NCBI GenBank assembly: GCA_900769555.1
Contig: CAAGHA010000140.1
Span: forward strand, 1-34,386
DNA from: Bacteroidales bacterium
GTDB lineage: Bacteria; Bacteroidota; Bacteroidia; Bacteroidales; Paludibacteraceae
DNA: 34,386 nt
Direction of reading: 5' to 3'
In this document: piece by piece, positions 1 to 8,315 of the stretch
How the letters are laid out: every line of letters begins with the position of its first letter
Position numbering within the stretch: the first letter of the stretch is position 1
Notes under the pieces: generated by a model
The model's database searches: none
What the model saw: only the letters and a program-made list of their open reading frames with translations
Told to the model about the DNA's origin: nothing
Translations under genes and position numbers: made by a program

Positions 1-62
1 GTTTTTAAGATTATTCTTTTGCAGTAAATAGTGGACTATTATCAAAAAAGAATAATAAAAAC
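1..62. repeat. Inverted repeat at left edge
   Basis: Arms at about 1-20 and 46-62 are inverted copies (ATTATTCTTTT against AAAAGAATAAT, plus GTTTTT/AAAAAC ends), separated by a loop holding a near-palindrome around AATAGTGGACTATT. It could be a small palindromic element or a terminator for a gene left of the window. The window starts exactly at the arm, so the true boundary cannot be seen. Confidence 0.45.
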
Positions 63-262
63 AGGTTAAAAAGCACCTAAAAGATACCGAAAGAAAATAA
101 TGAAAATCAAAGTCAATTTAACAATAAAATTTAAAACGACTTCTACAATCTTGCATCTATTTATACCGTTACGATGCCCGCATCGCTCTCCTCTATGAAT
201 AAAAACAATCTAAATATAATGCTCTTCTATAAATTATCTCGACCCTATGATAGAAATTACCA
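63..262. other. Intergenic stretch, no gene seen
   Basis: No convincing reading frame is present between the edge hairpin and the cellulase terminator. Positions 124-143 match one arm of the second palindromic repeat family (AATAAAATTTAAA...ACTTC); I see no partner arm. The short reading frame starting at 247 on the plus strand runs over the terminator and antisense to the cellulase, so I do not call it. Confidence 0.5.
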
Positions 263-294
263 TAAAAAAAAGAGGCGCAAATGCGCCCCTTTTC
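263..294 (-). terminator. Rho-independent terminator of the cellulase gene
   Basis: Read on the minus strand, the sequence is a GC-rich stem (GGGGCGCA, loop TTT, GCGCCTC) followed by a run of eight T. It lies about 20 bases past the cellulase stop codon. This is the clearest intrinsic terminator in the window. Confidence 0.85.
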
Positions 295-312
295 GTTAAT
301 ATAATCATAAGA

Positions 313-2319
313 TTACTCTACGATCAATTTTTGTTGTGCAACAGAGTTAGCAGTCTTAACACTTACGATATAAGTACCTTTAACCAAACCTGCATTAATC
401 TTAGCACCAGACTCAATCTTAGAAGAGTAAACAACTTGACCAATCATATTGATGATTTCAACATCAGCTTCTTCTGCAGCAGCAAAATTAATGCTAATCT
501 CACCAGTAGTTGGATTAGGATAGATTGAGAAAGCAGCTGAAGCAGCATCAGATAGACCTACACCTGGGTCTACACTAGGTTCCGGATATCCTTTACCAGA
601 GTAAGAAGCAGCCTTAGTGAAACGGAATGGACCTAAGTCACCACCTTCTGTAGGGAAAGTCATTTTAATTGTAAATGTTCCTGCTTCTCTAAACAACAAA
701 GATGCATTTTCAACACCAATAGGCTTATCCCATTCCCAACATTCCCAAGGAGTTGAACAATCATCATCATAATTATCAAATGTAGCATATGCAATCTCGT
801 CTTCAGTTCCAACAGTAAACATACAGTTACCCAAAGGTTGCGCACCATTTGTACCCGGTTTTTCCAATGAAAATGAAACAGTTCCAGAAGTAGAAGGGTT
901 AGACATATATTCAAAACTATAATATCCAGCTTCTTTTACTTCTACTGTATATTTCAACCATTCATCGTTTTCACGGTTACACAAGTTATAATTAGTATAG
1001 TTACCAGCTATACCATAACAACCTGAAACGTCTACACATTCACCATTACGGAAACTCCAATCTTCACCAGCATAGCTATATCCTATATTACAATTTACAT
1101 CTCGCTCATAGTTATCTGTAGCATCTTCATCACCATCACCATCATAGTATGCATTTCCAGCACCACCCTCATCATAGTAAGCAACCTCAAAATAACCATC
1201 ATTTGGAGTTGGAATCACTTGAGCCTCTCCATTGAAAGGTCCACCTGTCAATGGAGGAAGAGTACCACAATCATCAGAATCTCCACACAATTTGGTCTTA
1301 ATATATCGACCAGAAGCTAGCATATCTTCTTCTTTATAGTTACCACAAGATCTCCAAGAAGAAGAACCTTCAAACTTATCACCCCAGTTCCAATACCACC
1401 AACTGATTTTTACACCACCATTATTATCTCCATCACAAACTGCCAACAAGTTGTCAGACTCGTTGGTACAGATAATAAAATCATTTTGTCCATTGATAGT
1501 AGTTTGTTGTTGGTCACCATCAAAGTTTACAGCACCCCACTCTGAAACTACAACAGGAATTGACGCAGCAGCTGACTGCAACTTAGACAAAAAGTTCATG
1601 TGTGAACAAGAATAGAAGTGGAATGAATACAAGATATAATCTTGATGTTTTGACATTGGACTAGAAACTGCCTCATTTATCAATTGACACCATTGAGGAG
1701 TACCCAAAATCATGATAGCACCTCTATCGATATTTTGAATTACATCTGTTACTGTATTAGCATAGTTCTTAATATTGCTCCAAGAACATAGATTTGGCTC
1801 GTTACACAACTCATACAAAACGTGTTTGCAATCATTTTGTTTAACATAATTAGCAATTTCTGTAAAGAAATACTCAGCACCTTGACCTCCCATTGACTGA
1901 TTCAATGTCTGCTCAGGATTTCCACAAGTGTTCAAAATATGCCAGTCAACCACACAATATAGACCTAATTCTTTAGTCCAACCTATAAAGTCTTTAACTT
2001 TATTGATCATACCTACTCTATCTTTCTCAAATCCATCCTCTTTAACGTACATAGCCACACGTACGGAGTTAGCCCCAAAAGCCTTCATCGCCTCAACAGC
2101 ACGCCTTGAATAACAAGAAACTTGCCATTGAAGACCAAAAGTACTCCAACCTTTCAACTGTACAGCTTGTCCACTTTCACTACAAAGTTGTTTGTTCACA
2201 ATTTTAAGACGCCCCCACTTCTCAATATAATTAACCGAGGAGTAATCGTCTTGCGCATTCACTTGGAAACAAGTAAATGCTACCATTAATAAGAATAACA
2301 ATTTTTTCATGTTCTCCAT
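313..2319 (-). CDS. Secreted GH5 cellulase with CBM6-like domain and T9SS sorting domain
   Basis: Probable endo-beta-1,4-glucanase, exported by the Sec system and then the type IX system to the surface or outside. A signal peptide covers about residues 4-23 (ends VNAQ). The GH5 barrel spans about 35-345: DWH at 125-127, NEP with the presumed acid/base Glu174, and VSEWG with the presumed nucleophile Glu260. A CBM6-like jelly roll follows at about 365-570 (an acidic DGDGDED stretch near 393-399, EWLKYTV near 453). A linker leads to a type A T9SS C-terminal domain at about 597-668 (YPNPTTGE, then GTYIVSV near the end). The second ATG at 2310 (residue 4) is the better start, because GGAGAA lies just ahead of it. 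It stands alone, with its own terminator and a long leader. The exact substrate (cellulose, xyloglucan or mannan) cannot be read from the sequence. Confidence 0.92.
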   Translation of the reverse strand: MENMKKLLFLLMVAFTCFQVNAQDDYSSVNYIEKWGRLKIVNKQLCSESGQAVQLKGWSTFGLQWQVSCYSRRAVEAMKAFGANSVRVAMYVKEDGFEKDRVGMINKVKDFIGWTKELGLYCVVDWHILNTCGNPEQTLNQSMGGQGAEYFFTEIANYVKQNDCKHVLYELCNEPNLCSWSNIKNYANTVTDVIQNIDRGAIMILGTPQWCQLINEAVSSPMSKHQDYILYSFHFYSCSHMNFLSKLQSAAASIPVVVSEWGAVNFDGDQQQTTINGQNDFIICTNESDNLLAVCDGDNNGGVKISWWYWNWGDKFEGSSSWRSCGNYKEEDMLASGRYIKTKLCGDSDDCGTLPPLTGGPFNGEAQVIPTPNDGYFEVAYYDEGGAGNAYYDGDGDEDATDNYERDVNCNIGYSYAGEDWSFRNGECVDVSGCYGIAGNYTNYNLCNRENDEWLKYTVEVKEAGYYSFEYMSNPSTSGTVSFSLEKPGTNGAQPLGNCMFTVGTEDEIAYATFDNYDDDCSTPWECWEWDKPIGVENASLLFREAGTFTIKMTFPTEGGDLGPFRFTKAASYSGKGYPEPSVDPGVGLSDAASAAFSIYPNPTTGEISINFAAAEEADVEIINMIGQVVYSSKIESGAKINAGLVKGTYIVSVKTANSVAQQKLIVE

Positions 2320-2453
2320 GTTTTTAATTAATAACTAGTTTATTTTATTTCTCTCTTATTTTCAACTAACTTAATTCTGTTTTTTTTACCCTATCTCCAC
2401 TATACCCTACTCTACCGCACAATATCAACAAAATCTAATTTACAGAATTTTGA

Positions 2454-2461
2454 CAAAAATA
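2454..2461 (-). promoter_or_regulatory. Candidate -7 element for the cellulase gene
   Basis: The minus strand reads TATTTTTG, which fits the Bacteroidota -7 consensus TAnnTTTG. It lies about 135 bases before the annotated start, implying a long AT-rich 5' leader. I see no clear -33 element. The motif is weak in such AT-rich DNA. Confidence 0.35.
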
Positions 2462-2779
2462 CATATTTTTTGGAACTTGCAAAGCAACTTTCATTATTTT
2501 TTTTCAATATTCTTGTTTTTTTAACCTATTACAATTTAATAACCATACAAGACAGTTTCTAAATGACGATAGGTTTCATTTTTTCCAAAAAGTATATCTA
2601 CTCACATTTATATTTTTTAAACTAACCTTAAATATGTAAACAGATAAACACAGTAAAATAAACGGCAATTTTAAGCTATAATAACAAAAAAATACAATAA
2701 AATCATTAAACAATTTTAAAATTTTATGCAATTAGCGTGAAAACCTCTAAAATCCCTTCTTCGAAGAAACAAAAAACAT

Positions 2780-2787
2780 TAACTTTG
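2780..2787 (+). promoter_or_regulatory. Candidate -7 element for the MATE/cytidylate kinase operon
   Basis: TAACTTTG matches TAnnTTTG and lies 18 bases before the ATG at 2806, so the leader would be very short. No strong -33 element is evident. Confidence 0.55.
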
Positions 2788-2805
2788 TAAAAAATATAGA
2801 ATAAA

Positions 2806-4164
2806 ATGTCAACAACAAAAGCAACAGCAGAAGAATTAGGCTCCGGTGACCTAAAAAAATTATTAATCAGCTATTCCGGTCCGGCCATAGCTGCAATGAT
2901 GGCATCGTCTTTATACAATGTAATAGATAGAATTTTTATTGGGCAAGGAGTCTCGGCTCTTGCCATATCGGGTCTCGCCATTACTATGCCCGTTATGAAT
3001 TTATCTGCTGCTTTTGGCGCAATGATTGGTGCCGGCGGAGCAACCTTAACGTCAATCAAAATGGGACAAGAAGATTATAATGGTGCTCAAAAAGTATTAG
3101 GAAATGTTGTTCTTTTAGATGTTGCTCTTGGTATTTTGTTCATGATATTAGGTTTAATATATATAGATGAAATTCTGCTATTTTTCGGAGCAAGTCAAGA
3201 AACACTTCCCTATGCAAGGGACTTTATGCAAGTAATTCTACTTGGAAACACAATAACACATACCTATTTAGGACTCAATAGTGTTATGCGTTCTTCAGGA
3301 AATCCTCAAAAAGCGATGTACGTCACACTTTCCACGGTGGCAATTAACCTTGTTTTAGCTCCTTTATTTATATTTGTTTTCAAATGGGGAATCAGAGGTG
3401 CAGCATTGTCAACAATCATTGCACAATTCATTGCTCTTATTATTGTCATTGTACACTTCTTAGGGAAAGATACATTCCCAAGATTTACTCGTTCAATCTT
3501 TAAATTTGACAAACGAATTACCTACGGAATTTTATCCATCGGGATGGCACCCTTCGTTCTTAATACATGCGCTTGTTTAGTAGTAATACTCATCAACAGA
3601 GCTCTTTATGTTCATGGTGGAGATTTAGCAATCGGTGCGTATGGTATCACTAATAGCCTACTGATGATTTTCGGAATGTTGGTTATGGGACTTAATCAAG
3701 GAATGCAACCTATTGCCGGGTACAATTTTGGAGCAAAAAAATATGATCGTGTATGGGAGGTTCTTCGATTAACAATTATCTGTGCAACGACACTTACCTC
3801 TTGCGCATTCTTGGTTAGCGAAACAATTCCCATGTACCTTGCTCGCCTATTTACTTCTGACAAGGAATTGATAGAATTAACCATAACTGGATTAAGAATC
3901 TGCTCTATAGCCTTTCCGATTGTAGGATTCCAAATGGTTACGTCCAATTTCTTCCAATCTATTGGACGAGCTCCACTGGCCGTTCTTTTATCGTCAACTC
4001 GTCAACTATTATTATTAGTTCCATTGTTACTAATATTACCTCAACACTTTGGAATGATTGGGGTGTTTGCCAGCATGCCGATAGCAGATACTTTATCCAC
4101 TATATTGGCATTTGTACTTTTAAGGAAAGAGATGAAACGTTTTAATCGTCAAACCAACATATAA
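2806..4164 (+). CDS. MATE family efflux transporter
   Basis: A predicted inner-membrane exporter of the multidrug and toxin extrusion family, which normally uses a Na+ or H+ gradient to expel cationic compounds. At 452 residues it has the usual family length, with about twelve hydrophobic segments in two similar halves. The N-terminal half carries the typical stretch after SGPAIAAMMASSLYNVIDRIF and the second half starts near residue 235. The substrate cannot be inferred. It is 12 bases ahead of the cytidylate-kinase-like gene on the same strand, so the two are probably cotranscribed. Its sequence is ordinary for the family, with no truncation. Confidence 0.93.
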   Translation: MSTTKATAEELGSGDLKKLLISYSGPAIAAMMASSLYNVIDRIFIGQGVSALAISGLAITMPVMNLSAAFGAMIGAGGATLTSIKMGQEDYNGAQKVLGNVVLLDVALGILFMILGLIYIDEILLFFGASQETLPYARDFMQVILLGNTITHTYLGLNSVMRSSGNPQKAMYVTLSTVAINLVLAPLFIFVFKWGIRGAALSTIIAQFIALIIVIVHFLGKDTFPRFTRSIFKFDKRITYGILSIGMAPFVLNTCACLVVILINRALYVHGGDLAIGAYGITNSLLMIFGMLVMGLNQGMQPIAGYNFGAKKYDRVWEVLRLTIICATTLTSCAFLVSETIPMYLARLFTSDKELIELTITGLRICSIAFPIVGFQMVTSNFFQSIGRAPLAVLLSSTRQLLLLVPLLLILPQHFGMIGVFASMPIADTLSTILAFVLLRKEMKRFNRQTNI

Positions 4165-4176
4165 ATATCTATTGCC

Positions 4177-4809
4177 ATGAAACAGAATCTAATAATCAGC
4201 ATCGGTCGCCAATTTGGAGCCGGCGGACGCGGAGTCGGGAAATTGTTAGCAAAAAAGTTAGGAATAGAGTATTATGACAAGGAGCTGATTACATTAGCTG
4301 CACAAGAATTTGGGTTCGACTCTGAGTTACTTGAGAAAGTGGACGAAAAATCATCCAATTTTTCAGGAAATCTTTTACAATGGATAGAGTCCATAGTTCC
4401 CGGAGAGTTTTTAACAAAAAACTATCTCTCTTCTGACGCATTGTTTGAAATGCAATCAAACGCAATCAGAAAATTGGCTGAAGAACGTTCTTGCGTAATT
4501 GTTGGTAGATGCTCAGACTATGTTCTTCGGAACAACCCCAACTGCATCAGTGTGTTTTTACATTCAACTTTAGAAGACAGAATTCAAAGAATCTGTGAAC
4601 GGTCGGGCATGAGTGAACAAGATGCAAGAAATGAAATAAAAACAGAAGACCGTCGTCGTGCTGCTTACTACAACTTCTACTCCGATAAATTATGGGGAGA
4701 ATCTTCTACCTATTCACTCTGTATTGATGTTTCGAAAATCGGAATTGAAGGAGCTACCGATTTGATTATAAACTTTCTTGAAAAAAGATTAAAAACAACT
4801 AATACTTAA
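4177..4809 (+). CDS. Cytidylate kinase-like family protein
   Basis: A P-loop nucleotide-kinase-like protein of 210 residues, of the cytidylate-kinase-like family rather than canonical Cmk. The N-terminal GRQFGAGGRGVGK (about residues 8-20) is a Walker-A-like loop that ends GK-Leu where GK-Ser/Thr is usual. Later motifs are VGRCSDYVL and the lid-like DRRRAAYYNFYSDKLWG. True substrate and physiological role are unknown for this subfamily. It follows the MATE gene by 12 bases. The stop codon TAA (4807-4809) lies inside the end of a small inverted-repeat element (4806-4897), so the last residues may have been changed by that insertion. Confidence 0.85.
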   Translation: MKQNLIISIGRQFGAGGRGVGKLLAKKLGIEYYDKELITLAAQEFGFDSELLEKVDEKSSNFSGNLLQWIESIVPGEFLTKNYLSSDALFEMQSNAIRKLAEERSCVIVGRCSDYVLRNNPNCISVFLHSTLEDRIQRICERSGMSEQDARNEIKTEDRRRAAYYNFYSDKLWGESSTYSLCIDVSKIGIEGATDLIINFLEKRLKTTNT

Positions 4810-4897
4810 AGGCAACGTCCATAAATTACGTTTTTTGTTTCTAAATGTAATAAATTTTACTTCAAATGCTTTTGAATTATTTTTAGAAATTGCTTAA
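4806..4897. repeat. Small inverted-repeat element, copy R1
   Basis: Left end TTAAAGGCAACGTCCATAAA; right end, read inverted, TTAAGCAATTTCTAAAAAT. The interior (about 4826-4882: TGTTTCTAAATGTAA, then ATGCTTTTGAATT) closely matches R2 and R3. It sits between convergent genes and could also act as a two-way terminator. The left end includes the stop codon of the kinase-like gene. Confidence 0.75.
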
Positions 4898-4918
4898 TAG
4901 TTATTTTTAAGATTATTA

Positions 4919-4992
4919 CAAAGCAACTTCTATAAATTGCGATTCTTGTTTTTCATTTATAATAAATCAATTTCGAATGATTTTGAATAAAT
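4919..4992. repeat. Small inverted-repeat element, copy R2
   Basis: It begins CAAAGCAACTTCTATAAATT and continues with an interior like R1 and R3 (CATTTATAATAAAT, then TTTCGAATGATTTTGAAT). It is in direct orientation to R1, 22 bases beyond it. The right inverted end is not clear and may have been lost against the end of murB, whose stop codon is at 4998-5000. Confidence 0.65.
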
Positions 4993-4997
4993 GTAGT

Positions 4998-6032
4998 TTA
5001 TATAATAAATTTTGAAGGAGTTCCTATAAAACACACTTCCGGCTCTATTAGAATCTCAAAGTTACTAAGGACAGAATGTCTAATTTGATTTGACAACGCC
5101 TCAATCTCACGTCCTGATGCTCCTCCATAATTCACTAAAACAAGAGCTTGTTTATCGTAAACACCAACATTCCCCAAACGCTTTCCCTTCCATCCACATT
5201 GTTCAATCAACCAACCGGATGGAATCTTTATCCCCCCACCTTCCATTTCATAAAAAGGCATATTGGGATAGCTTTCTTGAATCTTTAAAAATTGAGACTC
5301 TGACACAATCGAATTTTTAAAAAAACTGCCTGCGCTTCCTATTTCTGCAGGTTCGGGTAATTTTGATTTTCTTATATCTATAACAATGTCACGAATGGCT
5401 TTTAGAGAAGGTATAACCTCTTTCTTTTCCAAGGCCGACTGAAGATTTCCATAGGAAAGAATATAACTATAATGAGACGACTTTGTTAATCTAAAAATAA
5501 CGTGGGTAACAATATAATCAGAATTCTCCTTAAAGAGACTATTCCGATATGCAAATTTGCATTCTTTATTGGAAATTTTAGCAAACCTACCCGTTTTTAC
5601 ATCAAAAAATTCCACTTCATAAATAACATCTTTAGCCTCAACTCCATAGGCTCCGATATTTTGAACCGGAGAAGCTCCTACACTCCCCGGAATATATGAT
5701 AAATTTTCAACTCCTCCATAATTGTTTTCAACCGACCATGCAACAAAATCATCCCAAACAACACCAGAACCAACACGAACTAAAACTTCACGCTCACAAT
5801 CTTCAACGACCTCAATTCCCTCTATCAATGAACGCAAAATAGCCCCTTCAAAATCTTCTAAAAAGAGCAAATTACTTCCTCCTCCTATTGTCATCCATTC
5901 AGAAGAAAATATACACTCTTTGTACAAAATATCCAAATCTGCAACAGAAGAATAAGAGTAAAACTTAGCACAACGAGCATCTACGCCAAAAGTATTATAG
6001 GGCAACAAAGAAATATTTGATTCTATTTTCAT
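4998..6032 (-). CDS. murB: UDP-N-acetylenolpyruvoylglucosamine reductase MurB
   Basis: Cytoplasmic FAD enzyme that reduces UDP-GlcNAc-enolpyruvate to UDP-MurNAc with NADPH, the second committed step of peptidoglycan precursor synthesis. At 344 residues it is a long, type I enzyme. The sequence shows YNTFGVDA (residues 12-19), the FAD-binding IGGGSNLLF (about 49-57), PGSVGASPVQNIGAYG (about 110-125), CKFAYRNSLFK, the AGSFFKN loop with the presumed catalytic serine, and a C-terminal PEVCFIG with the presumed catalytic glutamate. It is convergent with the kinase-like gene across two repeat elements. A TAAATTTG motif lies about 32 bases upstream. Confidence 0.96.
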   Translation of the reverse strand: MKIESNISLLPYNTFGVDARCAKFYSYSSVADLDILYKECIFSSEWMTIGGGSNLLFLEDFEGAILRSLIEGIEVVEDCEREVLVRVGSGVVWDDFVAWSVENNYGGVENLSYIPGSVGASPVQNIGAYGVEAKDVIYEVEFFDVKTGRFAKISNKECKFAYRNSLFKENSDYIVTHVIFRLTKSSHYSYILSYGNLQSALEKKEVIPSLKAIRDIVIDIRKSKLPEPAEIGSAGSFFKNSIVSESQFLKIQESYPNMPFYEMEGGGIKIPSGWLIEQCGWKGKRLGNVGVYDKQALVLVNYGGASGREIEALSNQIRHSVLSNFEILIEPEVCFIGTPSKFII

Positions 6033-6063
6033 AACAATTAATCATTTTATACACACTATAAAA

Positions 6064-6071
6064 CAAATTTA
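6064..6071 (-). promoter_or_regulatory. Candidate -7 element for murB
   Basis: The minus strand reads TAAATTTG, fitting TAnnTTTG, 32 bases ahead of the murB start. No strong -33 element is visible. Confidence 0.45.
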
Positions 6072-6331
6072 ACAAAAAGTTATGATACATTTACACGTTC
6101 TACAGAAAACTTACAAAAAAAGTGTAACCAACCCAATACATAGGGTTAACTTCTTTGAAAACTACAGAAAATCAGGACGCGATTAAGGTAGATCTGATTA
6201 GATAATCGGCAGTTAATCAAATATTACCAGACATTTACAGACATTCCGGATATGTAAATATTATTTATCGCTTCTATTTATTCAACTTATATACTCTTCT
6301 CGCAACTGTAGAATAGTGCGTCAAAATCATC

Positions 6332-6514
6332 TTAAGGTAATTTCTATAAATTGGTAGAAATGATTTTGAAGTGCATTTTGTTTAGGTCGTTTCTATGGAT
6401 AAAGGAGCGATACAAGCATCATAACTAATTGAATAGAAGTAAAATAAATTCAAATACATCCAAAAAAGATTATTAAGAATAAAACAAAAAAAGTAATTTA
6501 TAAAACTTACCTTA
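6332..6514. repeat. Small inverted-repeat element, copy R4 (possibly compound)
   Basis: Left end TTAAGGTAATTTCTATAAAT; right end, read inverted, TAAGGTAAGTTTTATAAAT, so the two ends are near-perfect inverted copies. The interior differs from R1-R3 except for ATGATTTTGAA near the left. An extra internal end-like stretch at about 6390-6409 (TTTAGGTCGTTTCTATGGAT) suggests one element nested in or joined to another. Confidence 0.7.
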
Positions 6515-6556
6515 GAAGTAGTTTGAATTTTTATTTAATAAAATTTAAACAGCTTC
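6515..6556. repeat. Palindromic repeat, second family, copy P1
   Basis: GAAGTAGTTTGAATTTTTATT is followed directly by the inverted AATAAAATTTAAACAGCTTC, giving a 42-bp near-palindrome. It abuts the right end of R4. The same arm recurs at 15148-15213, 34206-34231 and 124-143. Confidence 0.65.
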
Positions 6557-6589
6557 TTAATCTAATTTATAAAACATACTATAGAGAAT

Positions 6590-6597
6590 TAACTTTG
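6590..6597 (+). promoter_or_regulatory. Candidate -7 element for GT4 gene
   Basis: TAACTTTG fits TAnnTTTG, 56 bases before the ATG at 6654. A second, poorer match, TACCTTCG, lies at 6640-6647, closer to the start. I cannot tell which is used. Confidence 0.45.
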
Positions 6598-6653
6598 GAA
6601 TTTCTTGAGAAAAAAAATACATATTTACTAAAAAAGCGATACCTTCGCAGATT

Positions 6654-7736
6654 ATGAAAGCGAAGCGAATAATATTTACAGTAACAAGTAATTTAGAGAA
6701 TGACCAACGAGTCCACAAAACAGCTCTTTATTTTTTTGAAAGAGGATGGAACGTCAAAGTAATTGGTTCTCAGAACAAACCATGTAACCCTAATTACAAA
6801 CAACCTTACAAGACTGAAAGAATAAATATTTTCTTCAAAAAAGGCTTTCTATTCTATGCAGAATTTAACATACGACTCTTTTTCATTTTGCTATTTTCAA
6901 AAGCTGATCGCATTTGGGCTAATGATACAGACACGGCAATTCCAGCCTTTTTATGTTCAAAAATAAAAAGGGTCAACTACACTCAAGACCTTCATGAACT
7001 ATTCCCTGAAGTTCCTGAGGTAACAAACAGAAAATTAGTAAAAGCCGTATGGACAAAAATTGAAGATTTTATTTTCCCGCATATCAAAGATGGTTATACC
7101 GTATGCCAGTCCATCGCAGATTACTATAAAAATCGATACAACATCAATCTTAACGTCTTACGAAATGTTCCAATACTAAGAGAATACCAAGGAAAGTGCT
7201 CTGAATTTCCATCTATTAAAGGAAAAATTATTCTTTATCAAGGCGCAGTAAATGAAGGTAGAGGTATTGAGTGGATTATCGATGCAATGCCTTACGTCGA
7301 AAATGCCACTTTTGTAATAATCGGTGGCGGAGATATTGAAGATGATATCAGAAAGAGAATCTTCGAAAAAAAAGTGGAAAATAAAGTAATTATGATGGGG
7401 AAATTACCATTCTCAGAATTACAAAAATACACACTCAGTTCAGACCTCGGAGTTTGCCTTCTCGAAAAAAAAGGATTGAGTTACTACTACTCTCTTCCGA
7501 ATCGAATTTTTGACTTTATGCAAGCTCATGTTCCTATTTTAGCCACTCAGTTCCCCGAAATTGAAAAAATAGTGGTTAATTATCGCACCGGACGAGTAAT
7601 CAACCACTATGAACCAAAATATCTTGCCAAACAAATTAATGAAATGCTGGCAATGGAAATAAATCATGAGGATTTCTCAAAAGCCTCATTAGAATTAAAT
7701 TGGAAAAACGAATGTAAAAAAATTATACTAAATTGA
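6654..7736 (+). CDS. Glycosyltransferase family 4 protein
   Basis: A 360-residue GT-B fold glycosyltransferase that would transfer a sugar from a nucleotide-sugar donor at the cytoplasmic face of the membrane. The N-terminal half has TSNLENDQRVHK and ANDTDTAIPA; the donor half has LYQGAVNEGRGIEW, IIGGGD and SLPNRIFDFMQAHVPIL. The usual E-x7-E motif is replaced by a LPNRIFDFMQA-type motif seen in other Bacteroidota members. No signal peptide is visible. It is a single gene outside the capsule locus, facing away from murB and converging on a DUF1573 gene. Donor and acceptor are unknown. Confidence 0.87.
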   Translation: MKAKRIIFTVTSNLENDQRVHKTALYFFERGWNVKVIGSQNKPCNPNYKQPYKTERINIFFKKGFLFYAEFNIRLFFILLFSKADRIWANDTDTAIPAFLCSKIKRVNYTQDLHELFPEVPEVTNRKLVKAVWTKIEDFIFPHIKDGYTVCQSIADYYKNRYNINLNVLRNVPILREYQGKCSEFPSIKGKIILYQGAVNEGRGIEWIIDAMPYVENATFVIIGGGDIEDDIRKRIFEKKVENKVIMMGKLPFSELQKYTLSSDLGVCLLEKKGLSYYYSLPNRIFDFMQAHVPILATQFPEIEKIVVNYRTGRVINHYEPKYLAKQINEMLAMEINHEDFSKASLELNWKNECKKIILN

Positions 7737-7769
7737 TGCTCTTAAAATCAATTATTATGGTACTATCTT

Positions 7770-8141
7770 TTACTTACGCTTCTTAGTTTCACCAGATATT
7801 TTCAATACAGGTCTCTTCCCCTGAGAGTTTGAATAAACTTTAATAGTTTTACTAAAAGTTCCGCTCATATTACTCTTGTAAAAGACATGAACAGAACCTG
7901 TATCACCAGGAGCAATGGGTTGTTTCGTCCATGAAGGAGTAACACATCCACACGAAGGAACAACATTATTAATTATCAATGGAGAATCACCTTCGTTTTT
8001 AAAAATAAAAAAATGCTCAGATGTCTCCCCTAAATAATTGTCACTAAAAACAAATTCATTTTCTGTAAAAACAATTTTAGGTTTAGCGTGTAGAAAAGAA
8101 ACTCCTACAAACAAGATTGCAAATAATATAACCTTTCTCAT
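7770..8141 (-). CDS. DUF1573 domain protein, single domain
   Basis: A small exported protein of 123 residues: signal peptide about 1-19 (ends LHA), then one DUF1573 immunoglobulin-like domain. The conserved segment PSCGCVTPSWTKQPIAPGDTG places a Cys-x-Cys pair at Cys64 and Cys66, and the strand ending TIKVYSNSQG closes the domain. The function of DUF1573 is unknown. It is a short version of the protein at 10372-11442. It has its own promoter-like motif at 8164-8171 and lies downstream of the CcdA/TlpA-like pair on the same strand. Confidence 0.9.
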   Translation of the reverse strand: MRKVILFAILFVGVSFLHAKPKIVFTENEFVFSDNYLGETSEHFFIFKNEGDSPLIINNVVPSCGCVTPSWTKQPIAPGDTGSVHVFYKSNMSGTFSKTIKVYSNSQGKRPVLKISGETKKRK

Positions 8142-8163
8142 ACTCTCATTTTTTTAAAAGCTC

Positions 8164-8171
8164 CAAATTTA
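8164..8171 (-). promoter_or_regulatory. Candidate -7 element for the short DUF1573 gene
   Basis: The minus strand reads TAAATTTG, 22 bases before the start codon. It suggests the gene can be transcribed separately from the CcdA-like gene upstream. Confidence 0.5.
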
Positions 8172-8190
8172 TCGTTTACGATATTAAAAT

Positions 8191-8270
8191 TTTAGGAACT
8201 TCAATAAATTACAAATTTTACATACTATAATAAATATCAGAAGCTATGTAAGATGCAACTTCTAAAATAT
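8191..8270. repeat. Possible degenerate inverted-repeat element, copy R7
   Basis: TTTAGGAACTTCAATAAATTA at 8191-8211 resembles the element end, and GCAACTTCTAAAATAT at 8255-8270 repeats the core in the same orientation. No matching inverted end is evident, so this may be a decayed pair. Confidence 0.35.
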
Positions 8271-8315
8271 GCCCGAACTAAATCATAAACATAGACTTAA
8301 ACTTCATAATATCCA

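Larger units (their letters stand above)
2320..2805. other. Divergent intergenic region, cellulase/MATE exporter
   Basis: An AT-rich spacer of 486 bp with no convincing gene. It holds candidate promoters for both flanking genes (listed separately). The AT-rich leader ahead of the cellulase is unusually long, about 130 bases. A short stretch near 2620-2635 (ACTAACCTTAA) resembles one end of the small inverted-repeat elements, but no partner end is visible. Confidence 0.6.
6033..6653. other. Repeat-rich intergenic region
   Basis: A 621-bp spacer between the divergent murB and GT4 genes, with no convincing gene. From left to right it holds the murB promoter candidate, about 260 bases with nothing I recognise, repeat copy R4 (6332-6514), a palindrome of the second family (6515-6556), and promoter-like motifs for the GT4 gene. 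Confidence 0.6.

Noticed and set aside
247..528. Plus-strand open frame of 93 codons antisense to the cellulase 3' end
   Set aside because: It runs through the cellulase terminator and is the shadow of a strongly supported gene; its composition is not protein-like.
2618..2640. Single end-like word (ACTAACCTTAA) of the inverted-repeat family
   Set aside because: No partner end or shared interior; such a short match is expected in AT-rich DNA.
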